DNA of 64,000 bases from positions 434,001-498,000 of the forward strand of contig NZ_JAHKRS010000001.1 in NCBI RefSeq assembly GCF_018863235.1, written 5' to 3'. This document shows, in pieces, positions 33,773-46,793 of the stretch. The translations under genes were made by a program, and so were the position numbers. Every line of letters starts with the position of its first letter. The first letter of the stretch is position 1. The stretch is from Pseudomaricurvus albidus (GTDB taxonomy: Bacteria; Pseudomonadota; Gammaproteobacteria; Pseudomonadales; Cellvibrionaceae). The notes under the pieces were generated by a model. It saw only the letters and a list, made by a program, of their open reading frames with translations. It was not told the origin of the DNA and searched no databases.

Positions 33773-34222
33773 ATGAATGACTCCACCGCGTCCCTGAAAG
33801 CCCAATCGCGATTGCCCGTCGCTGAGCGCACCCTCGGTTATCTGGGGCTGTTACCGTTTGTGTATGTGACTCTGGGTCTGAATCTAACTCTACCGTTACC
33901 TTACGGGCTGGAGCCGTTGCAGGTCTTTGTCAGCTACAGTGCCATCATTCTCGCGTTTATGGCTGGCTGTCTGTGGCGCCACTCCGTCGCCACCAGTCTC
34001 TTTTCCAATGTGCTGGCCATCGCGGCTTTCGCGATCCTTTTGTTACCCATGAATCCAGAACTCACGCTGTTGCCGCTGGCGGTGTTGTATCTGGCGCTGT
34101 TGGGCTGGGAAGGTTTTTACTGCCGCAAGACTTATCCTCAGGGGTATTGGCCATTGCGCTGTCAGCTCACGGCGGTCGTGGTGGTGTGTCATGTGATTCT
34201 CTATGCGCGAGTCTTTCTATGA
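33773..34222 (+). CDS. DUF3429 domain membrane protein
   Basis: 149 residues with about five hydrophobic segments. The opening VAERTLGYLGLLPFV and the later MAGCLWRHS segment match the DUF3429 family as I know it. Inner-membrane location, role unknown. It is the first of three genes joined by overlaps: the next start (ATG 34219) overlaps this gene's stop. Confidence 0.75.
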   Translation: MNDSTASLKAQSRLPVAERTLGYLGLLPFVYVTLGLNLTLPLPYGLEPLQVFVSYSAIILAFMAGCLWRHSVATSLFSNVLAIAAFAILLLPMNPELTLLPLAVLYLALLGWEGFYCRKTYPQGYWPLRCQLTAVVVVCHVILYARVFL

Positions 34223-34629
34223 TGACTACAGAGGCTACAGTGAAGTTAACCCTGTTCTATGACGGCCAGTGTCCGCTCTGTGCCCAGGAAATGAAGGCCC
34301 TGACCGCGCGGGATACTCAGCAGCAGTTGCAGCTCGTGGATATTTGGCAGCCGGAGTTTGCCACCCTCTATCCGAATATTGATCCCGCGGCGGCCAACCG
34401 TGTCCTGCATGCCGTGGATGACAAGGGCAGTCTGTTGCTGGGGCTGGATGTCACGGCACGAGCCTGGTCGCTGGTGGGCGTGAAACGCTATAACTGCCTT
34501 CGCTGGCCGCTGATCAAACCCGTTGCCGATATCGCTTACCGTCTGTTTGCCAAACACCGCTACAGTCTCTCGCGGTTGATCACCGGCAAAGCCAGACTGT
34601 GTGAATCCGATCGGTGTTCGCAACCATGA
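34219..34629 (+). CDS. DCC-family thiol-disulphide oxidoreductase-like protein
   Basis: 136 residues. The N-terminal signature FYDGQCPLCAQEM is the DCC (DxxCxxC) motif of this thioredoxin-like family. The family's usual C-terminal YRLFAKHRYSLSRL region is also present, with a closing Cys pair (LCESDRC). It is probably a cytosolic redox protein. It overlaps both neighbours (ATGATGA at its start, ATGA at its end), so the trio is one translational unit. Confidence 0.85.
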   Translation: MMTTEATVKLTLFYDGQCPLCAQEMKALTARDTQQQLQLVDIWQPEFATLYPNIDPAAANRVLHAVDDKGSLLLGLDVTARAWSLVGVKRYNCLRWPLIKPVADIAYRLFAKHRYSLSRLITGKARLCESDRCSQP

Positions 34630-35357
34630 CCGATACGGCGCTGGTGATCGGTGCCAACGGGGGCATTGGTCGGGCGGTGGTTAACGAACTGTTGCAGCAA
34701 CAGTATTCGGTGGTCGCGATCAGCCGCAAAAGCATGGATGTACAGCATCCAGAACTGCAGTGCCTGTTGTGCGACAGCACCGAAGCAGACATTGATTCGC
34801 TAATTCAAACACTGACCGAACTGAAAGGTCGCCTGAGCCGCATTGTGATCGCCACCGGTGTACTGCATCAGGCAGGGCCACCCACACTGGCGCCGGAAAA
34901 GCGTCTGGAAGACATCGACCCCGAGCAGTTAATGCACAGCACCTACATCAATACGGTGTTACCGGCGATGTGGGTGGCGAAGTTGTTGCCTCTGATAAAA
35001 GGATCAAAAGGATCACCGCGCTGTGTCATCGCTGCGCTCAGTGCCCGGGTGGGCAGCATTGGCGATAACCGACTGGGTGGCTGGTACAGTTACCGCAGCA
35101 GCAAGGCGGCCCTCAATATGTTCCTGAAAACCGCTGCCATTGAATACTCACGCCGGGCCAAAAACGTGAAGCTGCTGGCCTTTCATCCCGGCACCACAGA
35201 CACGACCTTATCCCAACCGTTTCAGGCCAATGTGCCAGAGGGAAAACTGTTTACCCCCGAGTTCGTCGCGCAGAAGCTTGTGGGCATCATGGACAAGGTG
35301 CCCGTGGATGGCGAACTCAGTTATCTGGATTGGCAGGGGGAGTCGATTGAGTGGTAA
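34626..35357 (+). CDS. Short-chain dehydrogenase/reductase (CsgA-like)
   Basis: 243 residues. Nucleotide site GANGGIG near residue 10, catalytic YSYRSSK (Tyr and Lys), and an upstream Ser-rich IAALSARVGS strand: a classical SDR. The start ATG 34626 overlaps the DCC stop; the earlier frame start at 34614 lies inside that gene. Substrate unknown. Confidence 0.88.
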   Translation: MTDTALVIGANGGIGRAVVNELLQQQYSVVAISRKSMDVQHPELQCLLCDSTEADIDSLIQTLTELKGRLSRIVIATGVLHQAGPPTLAPEKRLEDIDPEQLMHSTYINTVLPAMWVAKLLPLIKGSKGSPRCVIAALSARVGSIGDNRLGGWYSYRSSKAALNMFLKTAAIEYSRRAKNVKLLAFHPGTTDTTLSQPFQANVPEGKLFTPEFVAQKLVGIMDKVPVDGELSYLDWQGESIEW

Positions 35358-35384
35358 CACTTGGTGATCATATGGTTTGACTTG

Positions 35385-36869
35385 CTATTGGTTTGACGCC
35401 TCAAAACTCACCACCTGATTACGGCCAGCATCCTTGGCTACATACAAAGCCTGATCGGCATTGCACAATAAACTGCTCAGACTTTCTTCACCTTTGATGC
35501 TGTAAGCGCAACCGATACTGACAGTGACCTGTATGACCTGATCATCATCAAGCGTTATCGTTTCTGCTCTCAGCGATTCTTTGATGCGCTGGGCAATCTC
35601 GGCAACTGCGGACTCAGAGCATTGAGGCAGCAGCACAATAAACTCTTCACCCCCAAGACGGGCAACGACGTCCTCCTGCCGCAGGTGACTTTGCATATTC
35701 TTCACGAATGCCTTGAGTACCTTGTCACCCGCCGAGTGACCATACTGATCATTTACCGATTTGAAATGATCCAGATCCAGCATCAACAAACCCAGAGGGT
35801 AATTAGATCGAGAGTGAGCCAGGGATTGATGGTATTCCTCCAGCCCCTTGCGGTTAAGTGCTCCGGTCAGGGCATCGTGCAGGGCTGACCATTTGAGGGA
35901 TTCCATCTCTTCTTTTCTGGCGCTGTTGTAACAAGCCACGATAATGGGAACTAACGCAATCAGTGAGATGCCCACCCGCCATGACATCAGTGTGTTCCAG
36001 TTGCTGGCTTCCCCCGCAGCATTGTCGAGTCCGAGTGCCAGAGTCACCAATGTCCAAAAGCAGAAAAACAGGGTGAGCAGAGCTGTGGAAAACACCGTGT
36101 AACTAAAGGCACACCATAGCAAGGCGATAATCGGCAGAATCAGCTTCGCCGGGCCTTCAAGAAACAGGGTGACGGTGCACAACAGGAAGACCAGCACAGC
36201 AGGCATCCACTGACTTGAGCGCAGGGTAATACGGCGGGGACGTTTCAGTTGTTTCCAAAGCTGGCCGAACACCGGCGCCGAAAGCACAACGGGCAGAAAG
36301 GCAATAAAGTTGACGAACTCTGTGACCGACCAAAAGATGTAACCTTTAACCGCCGTGCCATCAAACAAAAGGGGGTAGGCAAACAACCCAACAAAACCGG
36401 CAGACATGGAAGCGACCAGGGCAGCAAAGATCATCAACAAAACGCCGTGGCGTTGATCCCATTCATGAGCTTTTTGAGGCAACCGCTCCAAAACGTAGAG
36501 CGCAGCATAAACCCCCACCAGATTGCCGACTGACAGGACAGTTGCAATCAGAAACGGTGAGGATGTGATGAGATCAGCAAGCACCATACTGACACAGGCA
36601 ACCAGCCAGGCACGTGGCGTTCTGAGAAGAGGTTGCCGGATCATGGCGCCCAGCAAGAAGGCATTGGCTGGCCAGACACAGGCCAAAGAACCCATTGGGC
36701 GAGAAGCAATGCCCAACAAAGCCAACATGAATACCAAGAGCCCCAATATCAGCACATAGCGGTTGCTGGGATCATGGTCAGAGTCAATCTTCGAATAAAT
36801 CGGGTTGAAAAGTTGAATCAACGTGTACACTTCCTGAGCCGCCAGTCCCTCTCCGACCCAAACATTCAT
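35385..36869 (-). CDS. Diguanylate cyclase with MASE1 membrane sensor
   Basis: 494 residues. The N-terminal part (about 40-320) has about eight hydrophobic segments and the MASE1-like GSLACVWPANAFLLG. The C-terminal GGDEF domain (about 335-490) carries the active motif GGEEF and, five residues earlier, RQED, an RxxD inhibitory site, so product inhibition by c-di-GMP is likely. AAGGA precedes the ATG. It is divergent from the sortase gene, which suggests, without proof, a link between c-di-GMP and surface display. Confidence 0.9.
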   Translation of the reverse strand: MNVWVGEGLAAQEVYTLIQLFNPIYSKIDSDHDPSNRYVLILGLLVFMLALLGIASRPMGSLACVWPANAFLLGAMIRQPLLRTPRAWLVACVSMVLADLITSSPFLIATVLSVGNLVGVYAALYVLERLPQKAHEWDQRHGVLLMIFAALVASMSAGFVGLFAYPLLFDGTAVKGYIFWSVTEFVNFIAFLPVVLSAPVFGQLWKQLKRPRRITLRSSQWMPAVLVFLLCTVTLFLEGPAKLILPIIALLWCAFSYTVFSTALLTLFFCFWTLVTLALGLDNAAGEASNWNTLMSWRVGISLIALVPIIVACYNSARKEEMESLKWSALHDALTGALNRKGLEEYHQSLAHSRSNYPLGLLMLDLDHFKSVNDQYGHSAGDKVLKAFVKNMQSHLRQEDVVARLGGEEFIVLLPQCSESAVAEIAQRIKESLRAETITLDDDQVIQVTVSIGCAYSIKGEESLSSLLCNADQALYVAKDAGRNQVVSFEASNQ

Positions 36870-37377
36870 CCTTGTTTATCAATTTTTTCTTTTAACCTGA
36901 TCACATTAATGTATCGCCAAATTCATCGCAATACATAGATTCCCCGATGATGTCCGAAAATCGCGTCAGTTCGAAGCAAAATGATTCGGCTTTTCATTAA
37001 ACACGAACCTGCACTTCGACCAATGGGGTGCCTGAGTCGCCAATCGATCCGATGCTGAGTGGCCGAGAACCCTCTCGACATTGCCCGACTGGCATGCGGA
37101 ATTTTGGAATAACGTCGCATAATTCCTCATATCAGGCCGCTCTGATTTTACCTGCTACACTCAAAACTATGCTGTTTTTGCAGAAGATTTACCGATTAAA
37201 GGTCAAGTAACTGGAAACAAGCCCTTCAAGAGGACGAGTTTCCAGTGCGACAAGACGATAAAAATGGTTGGGGAGATGGCCACACGGTATCGGTGGGGCT
37301 GAAGGATTCGACAACGCTCCGTTGATGGCATTTCTATATCCACCCACGCCCACACAGTAACTGACACCGAGGCAACC
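36870..37377. other. Divergent intergenic region, diguanylate cyclase / sortase
   Basis: About 500 bp with no credible gene. An inverted repeat ACTGGAAAC (37210-37218) / GTTTCCAGT (37238-37246) could be an operator or an RNA hairpin in the sortase leader. No c-di-GMP riboswitch core was recognised. Confidence 0.5.
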
Positions 37378-38217
37378 TTGAAAGATAAACGGTTGACGAA
37401 ATCGGCTTTGCTTCTTTACCTGGAACGGTTCTCGTTGAGCCTGGGGATGCTGGGTCTTTTGTTTGTGGGCATGGCGTACCTGGATTCTGCCGTTGCCTCC
37501 CGACAGGCCCTGGCAGCTTTTGATCAGGCATTGTTGGCGCAGGCCGATGTTGAGCCAACTCAAATAGAGGCTGCACAAACTCAGACTCAAGAAGAGCAAA
37601 CGGGTTCTGCAACAGAAACACTGACCATTAAAAATCCCGATCAAAGCCTGTGGTCCGAAAGCCGCAAACGAAAGTACGCCAAGCTTCAGAATGATGAGCT
37701 GCCACTGGCAGTGATGGCGATTGATCGGCTGAATTTACAAGTGCCGGTTTTTCACGGAACCGATGCGGTCACCCTCAACCGGGGCGCGGGTATTGTCGAT
37801 GGTACTGCTCACCCCGGTGAAGAGGGCAATATCGTGGTCTCGGCCCATCGGGATGGTTTCTTTCGCCCTTTAAAGGATATTGCCATTGGCGATCGGATCA
37901 CCATGAAAACCCTGCAGGGCACGCAGGTCTATGTGGTTAAAGAGTTGTTTATTACCGATCCGCTGGACATTTCGGTACTGGATCCGACGGAGTCACCCAC
38001 TCTGACACTGATCACCTGCTACCCCTTTTACTATGTCGGCTACGCCCCCGAGCGGCTGATCATTCGAGCACAGCCGGAAGACTCGATCAGCGATGGCATT
38101 AACGATGGCAGCCATAACGATACGGCACCTGACGCGACCAGCCAGAACCAATCTGTTGTGTTTCGGGAAAACGTTCCCGAATACAAAGACCTATGGGTAC
38201 TGAACCACTCAAACTGA
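37378..38217 (+). CDS. Class GN-type sortase
   Basis: 279 residues. One N-terminal membrane segment (15-40), a low-complexity Gln/Thr/Glu linker (about 58-82), then the sortase domain (105-232) with His157 (SAHRDGFF), Cys214 (LITCYPF) and Arg226 (PERLII). It is a transpeptidase that cuts an LPXT-like signal of exported proteins. A C-terminal tail of about 45 residues after the domain is unusual and unassigned. The start is TTG 37378, with GAGG nearby. The next gene encodes a protein with a fitting C-terminal signal, so enzyme and substrate are paired. Confidence 0.88.
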   Translation: MKDKRLTKSALLLYLERFSLSLGMLGLLFVGMAYLDSAVASRQALAAFDQALLAQADVEPTQIEAAQTQTQEEQTGSATETLTIKNPDQSLWSESRKRKYAKLQNDELPLAVMAIDRLNLQVPVFHGTDAVTLNRGAGIVDGTAHPGEEGNIVVSAHRDGFFRPLKDIAIGDRITMKTLQGTQVYVVKELFITDPLDISVLDPTESPTLTLITCYPFYYVGYAPERLIIRAQPEDSISDGINDGSHNDTAPDATSQNQSVVFRENVPEYKDLWVLNHSN

Positions 38218-38246
38218 ACGTACCCTCAACCCCAAGGAGAAAGCCA

Positions 38247-38810
38247 ATGAAAAAACTGATCAAACCATTGATAGTGGCTACCGCACTGGCGGGAGCGGGT
38301 TCAGCGTTAGCGGCGGACCCGGTACGTGTTGGTGATTGTAGTGACTACGCCGAGGATTATCAGGCAACCGCAGAAGCCAAAGAGCGTTTTGGCATGCTGG
38401 CGGGCGCTTGCGAGGGCGTGTATGACATTGATGGGGCCCTCTATGCTCGAGCGGAAATGGTTGTTCGCAGCAATTGGAAAGGGACCATGAAGCTGTACAT
38501 GCCAGCGTCGGACAAAACCATTGAGGTTACACCGGACATGAACCACAGCGCCATTATCGATGGTCGCAAGCGCCGTGTGGCCGACCTGAAAAAGGGCGAT
38601 GAAATCCAGATCTATATTTCCAAGGACAAGTTCTTTGAGGATCGCGTAGACACGGTTGCCTTTGCCGGTGACGATGGCGTACATCATACCGATGCCGACG
38701 AAGTGTCTGCATTGCCCACCACCGCCAGTCCTCTGCCTCTGTTTGGGGTAATCAGTGGACTGTTGTTGGCCGGCGGTGGGCTGCTGGGCTGGCGTCGTCG
38801 TAAAGCCTGA
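38247..38810 (+). CDS. Exported sortase substrate with LPTTAS tail
   Basis: 187 residues. The signal peptide (KKLIKPLIVATALAGAGSALA) is followed by a small domain with Cys31 and Cys55. The C-terminus has LPTTAS (156-161), then the hydrophobic stretch LPLFGVISGLLLAGG and a basic tail RRRKA, the tripartite layout of a sortase sorting signal. In the usual LPXTG signal the fifth residue is Gly; here it is Ala. AGGAG lies upstream of ATG 38247; a longer frame overlaps the sortase gene. Function of the displayed domain unknown. Confidence 0.8.
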   Translation: MKKLIKPLIVATALAGAGSALAADPVRVGDCSDYAEDYQATAEAKERFGMLAGACEGVYDIDGALYARAEMVVRSNWKGTMKLYMPASDKTIEVTPDMNHSAIIDGRKRRVADLKKGDEIQIYISKDKFFEDRVDTVAFAGDDGVHHTDADEVSALPTTASPLPLFGVISGLLLAGGGLLGWRRRKA

Positions 38811-38938
38811 TGCAGGTCTAGTAAGACTGGTACTGAAAGTGTCAGGGCGTATCGATTCGATGGCCCCGACACTTTTCAAGTTAATCCCTAATCAGATCCA
38901 AACCAAATCCATAACCTGTTCTGCAGAACAGTTTTAAA

Positions 38939-40252
38939 TTACAACGCCTGATTAAACTTGCCGATGACTTCAACAACCCGCTTGGCATCACGCTCGATGA
39001 TGTCCAACACACTGCCTGCCTCTTTCGACAACTCCAGCGCCTGCGTCGCTTCACCCTGACACTGGGCAATCAGATCAACAGCGTTGCCGGTGCGCTTGAG
39101 GTTTTCTGACACCATCGTCACGATCTTTTCGGTCGTCTCATTGGTGCGAAATGCCAGCTGTCTGACTTCGTCCGCAACAACAGCAAATCCGCGGCCCTGT
39201 TCGCCGGCACGGGCAGCTTCGATGGCGGCGTTGAGGGCCAGCAAATTGGTTTGATCGGCAATGCCACTGATGCTGTTGACCAGCTCACTGATCTTTACCG
39301 AGTGTTCGTTCAGGGCTTCGATGGCCTGATTGGCAAGCTGCATCTGTTCAGACAACCCTTTCATGCTGGCAATGGTAGAACCAATGACCTCACGCCCCTG
39401 AGTGGTTTGTTTGCCGGTTTCTTCCGACACCTCATTAGCCAGGGCCGCTGCTTTTGATACTTCTTGCTCCTGCATCACCTGTGCCGTGATATTGGTAGCG
39501 AACTTGGCGACCTTGTAAAATTTTCCGTTATCATTTCGAATCGGATTGTAAGAGGCCTCCAGCCAGATGGTTTCACCACGACTGTCTATTCGCTTGAACC
39601 GTTCAGAAATGTATTCCCCCCGGGCAAGCTTTTGCCAAAAGGCTTCGTATTCTGGTGAGTTGCTCAACTCAGGTTCACAAAACATGCGATGGTGTTTGCC
39701 GATCACCTGTTCTTTTGTGTAGCCCATGGTCTGAAGAAAGTTGTCATTGGCTTGCAGGATAATGCCATCCAGTGAAAACTCGATCACCGCCGAAGAGCGG
39801 TTCAACGCTTTCAGCATGTCATCTTTCTCACGGGAGTCCGTGATGGTGCGAGTCAGATTGACTGAAAACACAGAAAACCTCAGCAGCTTTTCACTGCTGT
39901 CTTTTTCAGGCTGGACAATAGCCCGAATCCACGCGTCCTCACCGTTGCCATCTTCAATCTGGACAGCGCCGGTCCAGTGCCTGCCATGTTCAATGGCCGA
40001 TTTCATCTGGTGGAAGTGTTGGGTAACGCGGGCATCGACAGGCACCAGGTCGGTGAGTTTTTTACCCACGACATGGCCTTCACTGATGTTGAGTTCAGCA
40101 GAGAAGTTTTTATTGATTGACGTGATCTTGCCATTGATGTCCAGGGATAGACGCAACATATCCTGATCCAGTGACTTTCGAACACCTTTTAAAATATGCA
40201 GTTCTTCCGTTAACTGTTGGTTTTCCTTTTGTAAAGACTTGTTGAAGAACAT
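38939..40252 (-). CDS. Soluble PAS-PAS methyl-accepting chemotaxis protein
   Basis: About 437 residues without a membrane segment. Two PAS domains (about 45-150 and 155-270; the second has [16 protein letters not shown]) precede an MCP signalling domain with the conserved hairpin tip [20 protein letters not shown] and [11 protein letters not shown]. The domain order is that of BdlA/Aer-like cytosolic receptors, which sense redox state or oxygen through a bound cofactor; whether this one binds haem or flavin is not evident. The start ATG 40252 (GGTGA upstream) is preferred over GTG 40261. Confidence 0.9.
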   Translation of the reverse strand: MFFNKSLQKENQQLTEELHILKGVRKSLDQDMLRLSLDINGKITSINKNFSAELNISEGHVVGKKLTDLVPVDARVTQHFHQMKSAIEHGRHWTGAVQIEDGNGEDAWIRAIVQPEKDSSEKLLRFSVFSVNLTRTITDSREKDDMLKALNRSSAVIEFSLDGIILQANDNFLQTMGYTKEQVIGKHHRMFCEPELSNSPEYEAFWQKLARGEYISERFKRIDSRGETIWLEASYNPIRNDNGKFYKVAKFATNITAQVMQEQEVSKAAALANEVSEETGKQTTQGREVIGSTIASMKGLSEQMQLANQAIEALNEHSVKISELVNSISGIADQTNLLALNAAIEAARAGEQGRGFAVVADEVRQLAFRTNETTEKIVTMVSENLKRTGNAVDLIAQCQGEATQALELSKEAGSVLDIIERDAKRVVEVIGKFNQAL

Positions 40253-40261
40253 GATTGTCAC

Positions 40262-40578
40262 CAGAACACTTTGAGATTGATAATTAGCGATCCTTTATAC
40301 GCAATAACCTGTGCATTGGATTCATTCGCGTCATCTACAATTTGCTCCGGGATCAACGCTCAATGCATAGGGTATCTATCGGCATGACCCGTTTTCTCTT
40401 GATGTGTGTCTTGCCTTAATTTGGATCATCCTGGAATACTTGATACTTTTGGACTAGGCGGACGTGTTCTGGACGAAATTTTGCTTTATATTAAGCTCAC
40501 ATCCACGCTTCTTTGACTGGATCACTAACTGCACGCTCAACTGTGATAGCACCTTAAACGGTAAAAGCACCCTCGGCT
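40262..40578. other. Divergent intergenic region, chemoreceptor / LuxR-type regulator
   Basis: About 320 bp with no ORF of merit. Promoters for both flanking genes are expected; none could be assigned with confidence. Confidence 0.4.
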
Positions 40579-41745
40579 ATGAACAATCAACTACTGGATC
40601 TTGTCGGCGAGATTTACGAGGCCTCCCTCGATCCTGCGCATTGGGATCATGTGCTGACGACTCTTTGCCAAACCCTGGATATGAAATCCGGCGCCTTGCT
40701 GGTGCACGATCTGGAAACCGGCAACCACTCGGTGGTGGGCGGACATCAGATTCCCGCCATCTCCCGACACTCTTATCGCATTGGGCTGGGCAAGCTCGAT
40801 ATCGGCTGGAAATCGGTGATATCGCAACCGGAGGGCTCTGCTTTTCAGTTTGCTTCCCACGAGACCACCAAACGCGAGCATCCGTTTTACTACAACATGA
40901 TCATGCGGCCTCTGAACATCCACTATATGGGTGGGGTGATCATTTACAGCAACTCGGAATGGCAGGTGGCCCTGGGGCTGCACCGCAGTCTGAAACAGGG
41001 GGAATTTGATGATCAAACCCTGGCGACGCTGGAAACCCTGGCGCCGCACTTTGCCCGCGCCATGCGCATACAGAAAGAGTTTCACCGTCTGCGGGTGGAG
41101 AATTACCGCCTCAACAATGTGCTGTCGCGGGTGATGATGGGCGTGGTGATCGTCAACGAGCGGCGGGAACTGGTTTATTGCAATCCGGTGGCCGAGCAAG
41201 TACTCACCAGCAATCCCACCCTGAAAGTGCGCGGTCGGGTCTTGTCCGCCTATAGCAACGCGGAATCCGCTGCCCTCAATCAGGCCATTGACGATCTCAT
41301 GTTCGCCCCCCTGGCAACCAGCAAGAGCCTGGGGTTATCCCATCCTGAAAAAGCCTCGCCACTGGCCATTACGCTCACCAATACAGATCCGAGCGAAGAG
41401 CTCGATAACCTGATTCTGCCTGCCCGGGCAGTGACGATTTACCTGAGCGACGCCAGCCTGGCCATGCATATCGATCACCAAAGCCTGATGAAAATTTACA
41501 GCTTAACGCTGGCAGAGGCGAAGGTCGCCATTATGGTGGCCAACGGCATGGCGGTGAAAGAAATCGCCGAGCAGAATGAGGTCAGCGTGTTCACTGTACG
41601 CACACAGCTAAAGCATGTGTTCGATAAAATGGGGGTCAATCGTCAGCAGGATATCGTCAAGCTGCTGCTTTCCGGGGCAATCAGTCCGCCCCCGGGCTCT
41701 CCATCGGAGAAGCCCGAATCCAGTGTGACCATCAGCGGCACTTGA
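40579..41745 (+). CDS. LuxR-family transcriptional regulator
   Basis: 388 residues. A long N-terminal sensory part (about 1-310) of two PAS/GAF-like halves is followed by a LuxR helix-turn-helix (about 318-375: LTLAEAKVAIMVANGMAVKE then VSVFTVRTQLKHVFDKMG). It probably binds DNA in response to a small-molecule or redox cue. Its stop lies inside the end of the convergent exported-protein gene (14-bp overlap). Confidence 0.85.
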   Translation: MNNQLLDLVGEIYEASLDPAHWDHVLTTLCQTLDMKSGALLVHDLETGNHSVVGGHQIPAISRHSYRIGLGKLDIGWKSVISQPEGSAFQFASHETTKREHPFYYNMIMRPLNIHYMGGVIIYSNSEWQVALGLHRSLKQGEFDDQTLATLETLAPHFARAMRIQKEFHRLRVENYRLNNVLSRVMMGVVIVNERRELVYCNPVAEQVLTSNPTLKVRGRVLSAYSNAESAALNQAIDDLMFAPLATSKSLGLSHPEKASPLAITLTNTDPSEELDNLILPARAVTIYLSDASLAMHIDHQSLMKIYSLTLAEAKVAIMVANGMAVKEIAEQNEVSVFTVRTQLKHVFDKMGVNRQQDIVKLLLSGAISPPPGSPSEKPESSVTISGT

Positions 41746-42190
41746 GGTTTTTTGCCGAATCGCGCACCAGTCCGTTGTAGGCATACAAAGTCCAGTCAAC
41801 GGTGCCTTGTCCGCCTCTGACCTTGTCGTTTTTCAATGTGCACTTGTCACTGTAATTGGACGGGCAGCTGGCCACCTGAGCGCATGAGGGCTCGTAGATC
41901 TTGCGGTCTGATGCCAGAGCAAAGTCGTATTTTGCACAGAGATCGCCGGACTTGCAGTAGAGGGTGCCGCTGGTCATGGCCTTTTTGTAACTGCTGGTTT
42001 TTTCCTTGCTGCACATCTTGATGACATCGGCCATCGCTCCCTGCTGCATGGAGCGGCGAGTGTCCGGATCCATTTTCGACAACTGCATCTGCAAGGCTGC
42101 GCAGGTGGAGGCCAGATCATCGGACCACACGGCCGGGCTCAGACTCAGTGATAAACCGAAAGTTAACAATGCGGCATAAAAACGTTTCAT
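41732..42190 (-). CDS. Exported cysteine-rich hypothetical protein
   Basis: 152 residues. The signal peptide (RFYAALLTFGLSLSLSPAVWS) leads to a mature part with eight Cys, the last at the penultimate residue, suggesting several periplasmic disulphides. No family recognised. It is 27 bp downstream of the lipoprotein hydrolase gene on the same strand and probably co-transcribed. Confidence 0.65.
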   Translation of the reverse strand: MKRFYAALLTFGLSLSLSPAVWSDDLASTCAALQMQLSKMDPDTRRSMQQGAMADVIKMCSKEKTSSYKKAMTSGTLYCKSGDLCAKYDFALASDRKIYEPSCAQVASCPSNYSDKCTLKNDKVRGGQGTVDWTLYAYNGLVRDSAKNLKCR

Positions 42191-42217
42191 AAGCTTTCCT
42201 TACATTAACGGTGAATG

Positions 42218-43135
42218 TTACTGATTACTTTGGCTGACCTGTGGCAGGCAGCTGAGTGATGCGTTAAGCAAACTCGGCCACAACGCCTCCCAGCCTTTGG
42301 AGTGCGTGGCTCCCATAACCGGCTCAATGGTCACGCAGTGGGCCGCGGCCATTGCCTGTTGATAACTGCGGGCAATGGCCTCGGGTACAACCGTGTCATG
42401 TTCACCAACAAAATGCCGTTGAGGCAGGGCGCTGGTGAGTTCGGAGAAGTCGGCCGGGTTGAGAGAGTGATCCATGGGCGATACCTGATGCAGACGGGTA
42501 AACAGCTCGGTATCCAGATTGGCCGCCACCGTGCGCAGGTTGTGAACATCGCGGCGCTTGGCCGCCATCAGAACCGCCAGAGCGCCACCACCGGAATAGC
42601 CCACCAGCTCAATGCCGCTTTGGCTGCCCATTTGTGTAACGTAATGGCTGATCACTTCATCAATGGCTTCGACCACCCTGGGCGAATAGCGCGCCCTGGA
42701 CCACAGCTGCGGACCGCAATGGCTCTCATCGGAAAGGGTGACGTACTGACAGGGACGGGCGATGTACAGCACATTGGGGCCCGTATCCAGAGCGGCCAGT
42801 CGCAGCGCCAGCGGATTGTGCGGGGTGGGATTCAGGGAGATACGCGACACCCACGCTTTGCCATCACCTTCTTTATCGCCTTCGCCTTCCAGATAGACCC
42901 GCAGTGGTTTTTCAGCATCTTCAATGCGGGCGTAAGTCATGACGGTAAAACGACGGGTTGCCACAGTCTGTGGCATCAAACCGGAGGGCTGGGCAATGCG
43001 GTCTGCCCGCAGGGAAAGCTGATGCTGGGTGGGCGCACATCCCGCAGTCATCACCAACAGTGTCGTCAACCCGGCCACCAGCGAACCTTTGGCGAACCGG
43101 TAAAAGGAGTCCTCAATCAATCTCTGGACGTCCAT
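42218..43135 (-). CDS. Lipoprotein alpha/beta hydrolase
   Basis: 305 residues. The N-terminal hydrophobic segment ends in the lipobox VMTAGC, so the mature protein is probably lipid-anchored. The hydrolase nucleophile motif is GYSGGG (Ser) and a candidate catalytic His is in GATHSKGW, with an Asp in FVGEHDTVV. Probably an esterase-like enzyme of the cell envelope; substrate unknown. Confidence 0.82.
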   Translation of the reverse strand: MDVQRLIEDSFYRFAKGSLVAGLTTLLVMTAGCAPTQHQLSLRADRIAQPSGLMPQTVATRRFTVMTYARIEDAEKPLRVYLEGEGDKEGDGKAWVSRISLNPTPHNPLALRLAALDTGPNVLYIARPCQYVTLSDESHCGPQLWSRARYSPRVVEAIDEVISHYVTQMGSQSGIELVGYSGGGALAVLMAAKRRDVHNLRTVAANLDTELFTRLHQVSPMDHSLNPADFSELTSALPQRHFVGEHDTVVPEAIARSYQQAMAAAHCVTIEPVMGATHSKGWEALWPSLLNASLSCLPQVSQSNQ

Positions 43136-44117
<982 letters not shown>

Positions 44118-44118
44118 A

Positions 44119-44160
44119 CACATTTGCTAAAGTCTTAATCACATTTGCTACAGTCTTAAT
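44119..44160. repeat. 21-bp tandem duplication between gmk and rpoZ
   Basis: Units 44119-44139 and 44140-44160 (CACATTTGCTAAAGTCTTAAT and the same with one A to C change) directly follow the gmk stop. Being AT-rich and upstream of rpoZ they may influence its promoter. Confidence 0.85.
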
Positions 44161-44341
44161 CACCTAGACTATTGTCCTAACTGGTTGTTTTGCGTACACT
44201 GGCCGACCTTTCCGGACTCTGTCATTTTTACGCCATCGCGATCCGCAAGACCCGATGCGTGTCAGGCCGGACAAACAGGATTCACCCGCTCTGTATTATT
44301 CGCTCCGCACTGGGCGGAGCACTCGTTAAAAAGGCATACAA

Positions 44342-44599
44342 ATGGCTCGTATTACTGTAGAAGATTGTCTCGATCATGTAGACAACCGCTTTGAATTGGT
44401 TTTAGTTAGCAGCAAACGTGCTCGTCAAATCGCTGTTGGCGGCAAAGACCCGTTTGTACCGGAAGAGAACGACAAGCCCACCGTTATCGCCCTGCGCGAA
44501 ATCGAAGAAGGCTATATCGACGCCAGCATCCTGACTCAGAAAGAAGAGCAGGACGACTTTGAAGAGTTTGTCATCGACGACACCGCTCCTCAGATGTAA
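44342..44599 (+). CDS. rpoZ: RNA polymerase omega subunit
   Basis: 85 residues. It starts [20 protein letters not shown] and includes the conserved segment [11 protein letters not shown] and then [13 protein letters not shown]. Omega assists beta-prime folding and forms part of a ppGpp site, fitting its position just before spoT. AAGG precedes the ATG. Confidence 0.97.
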   Translation: MARITVEDCLDHVDNRFELVLVSSKRARQIAVGGKDPFVPEENDKPTVIALREIEEGYIDASILTQKEEQDDFEEFVIDDTAPQM

Positions 44600-44660
44600 T
44601 AAGATGGGGTACCGGGTGCCTGAGAACAGGCACCCCAACCTCAACCGATACAGGACCCCG

Positions 44661-46778
<2,118 letters not shown>

Positions 46779-46793
46779 TAAACAACACAAGCG

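Noticed and set aside
37189-37644. 151-codon minus-strand frame opposite the sortase gene start
   Set aside because: Overlaps the sortase signal anchor on the other strand, and its translation looks like a shadow.
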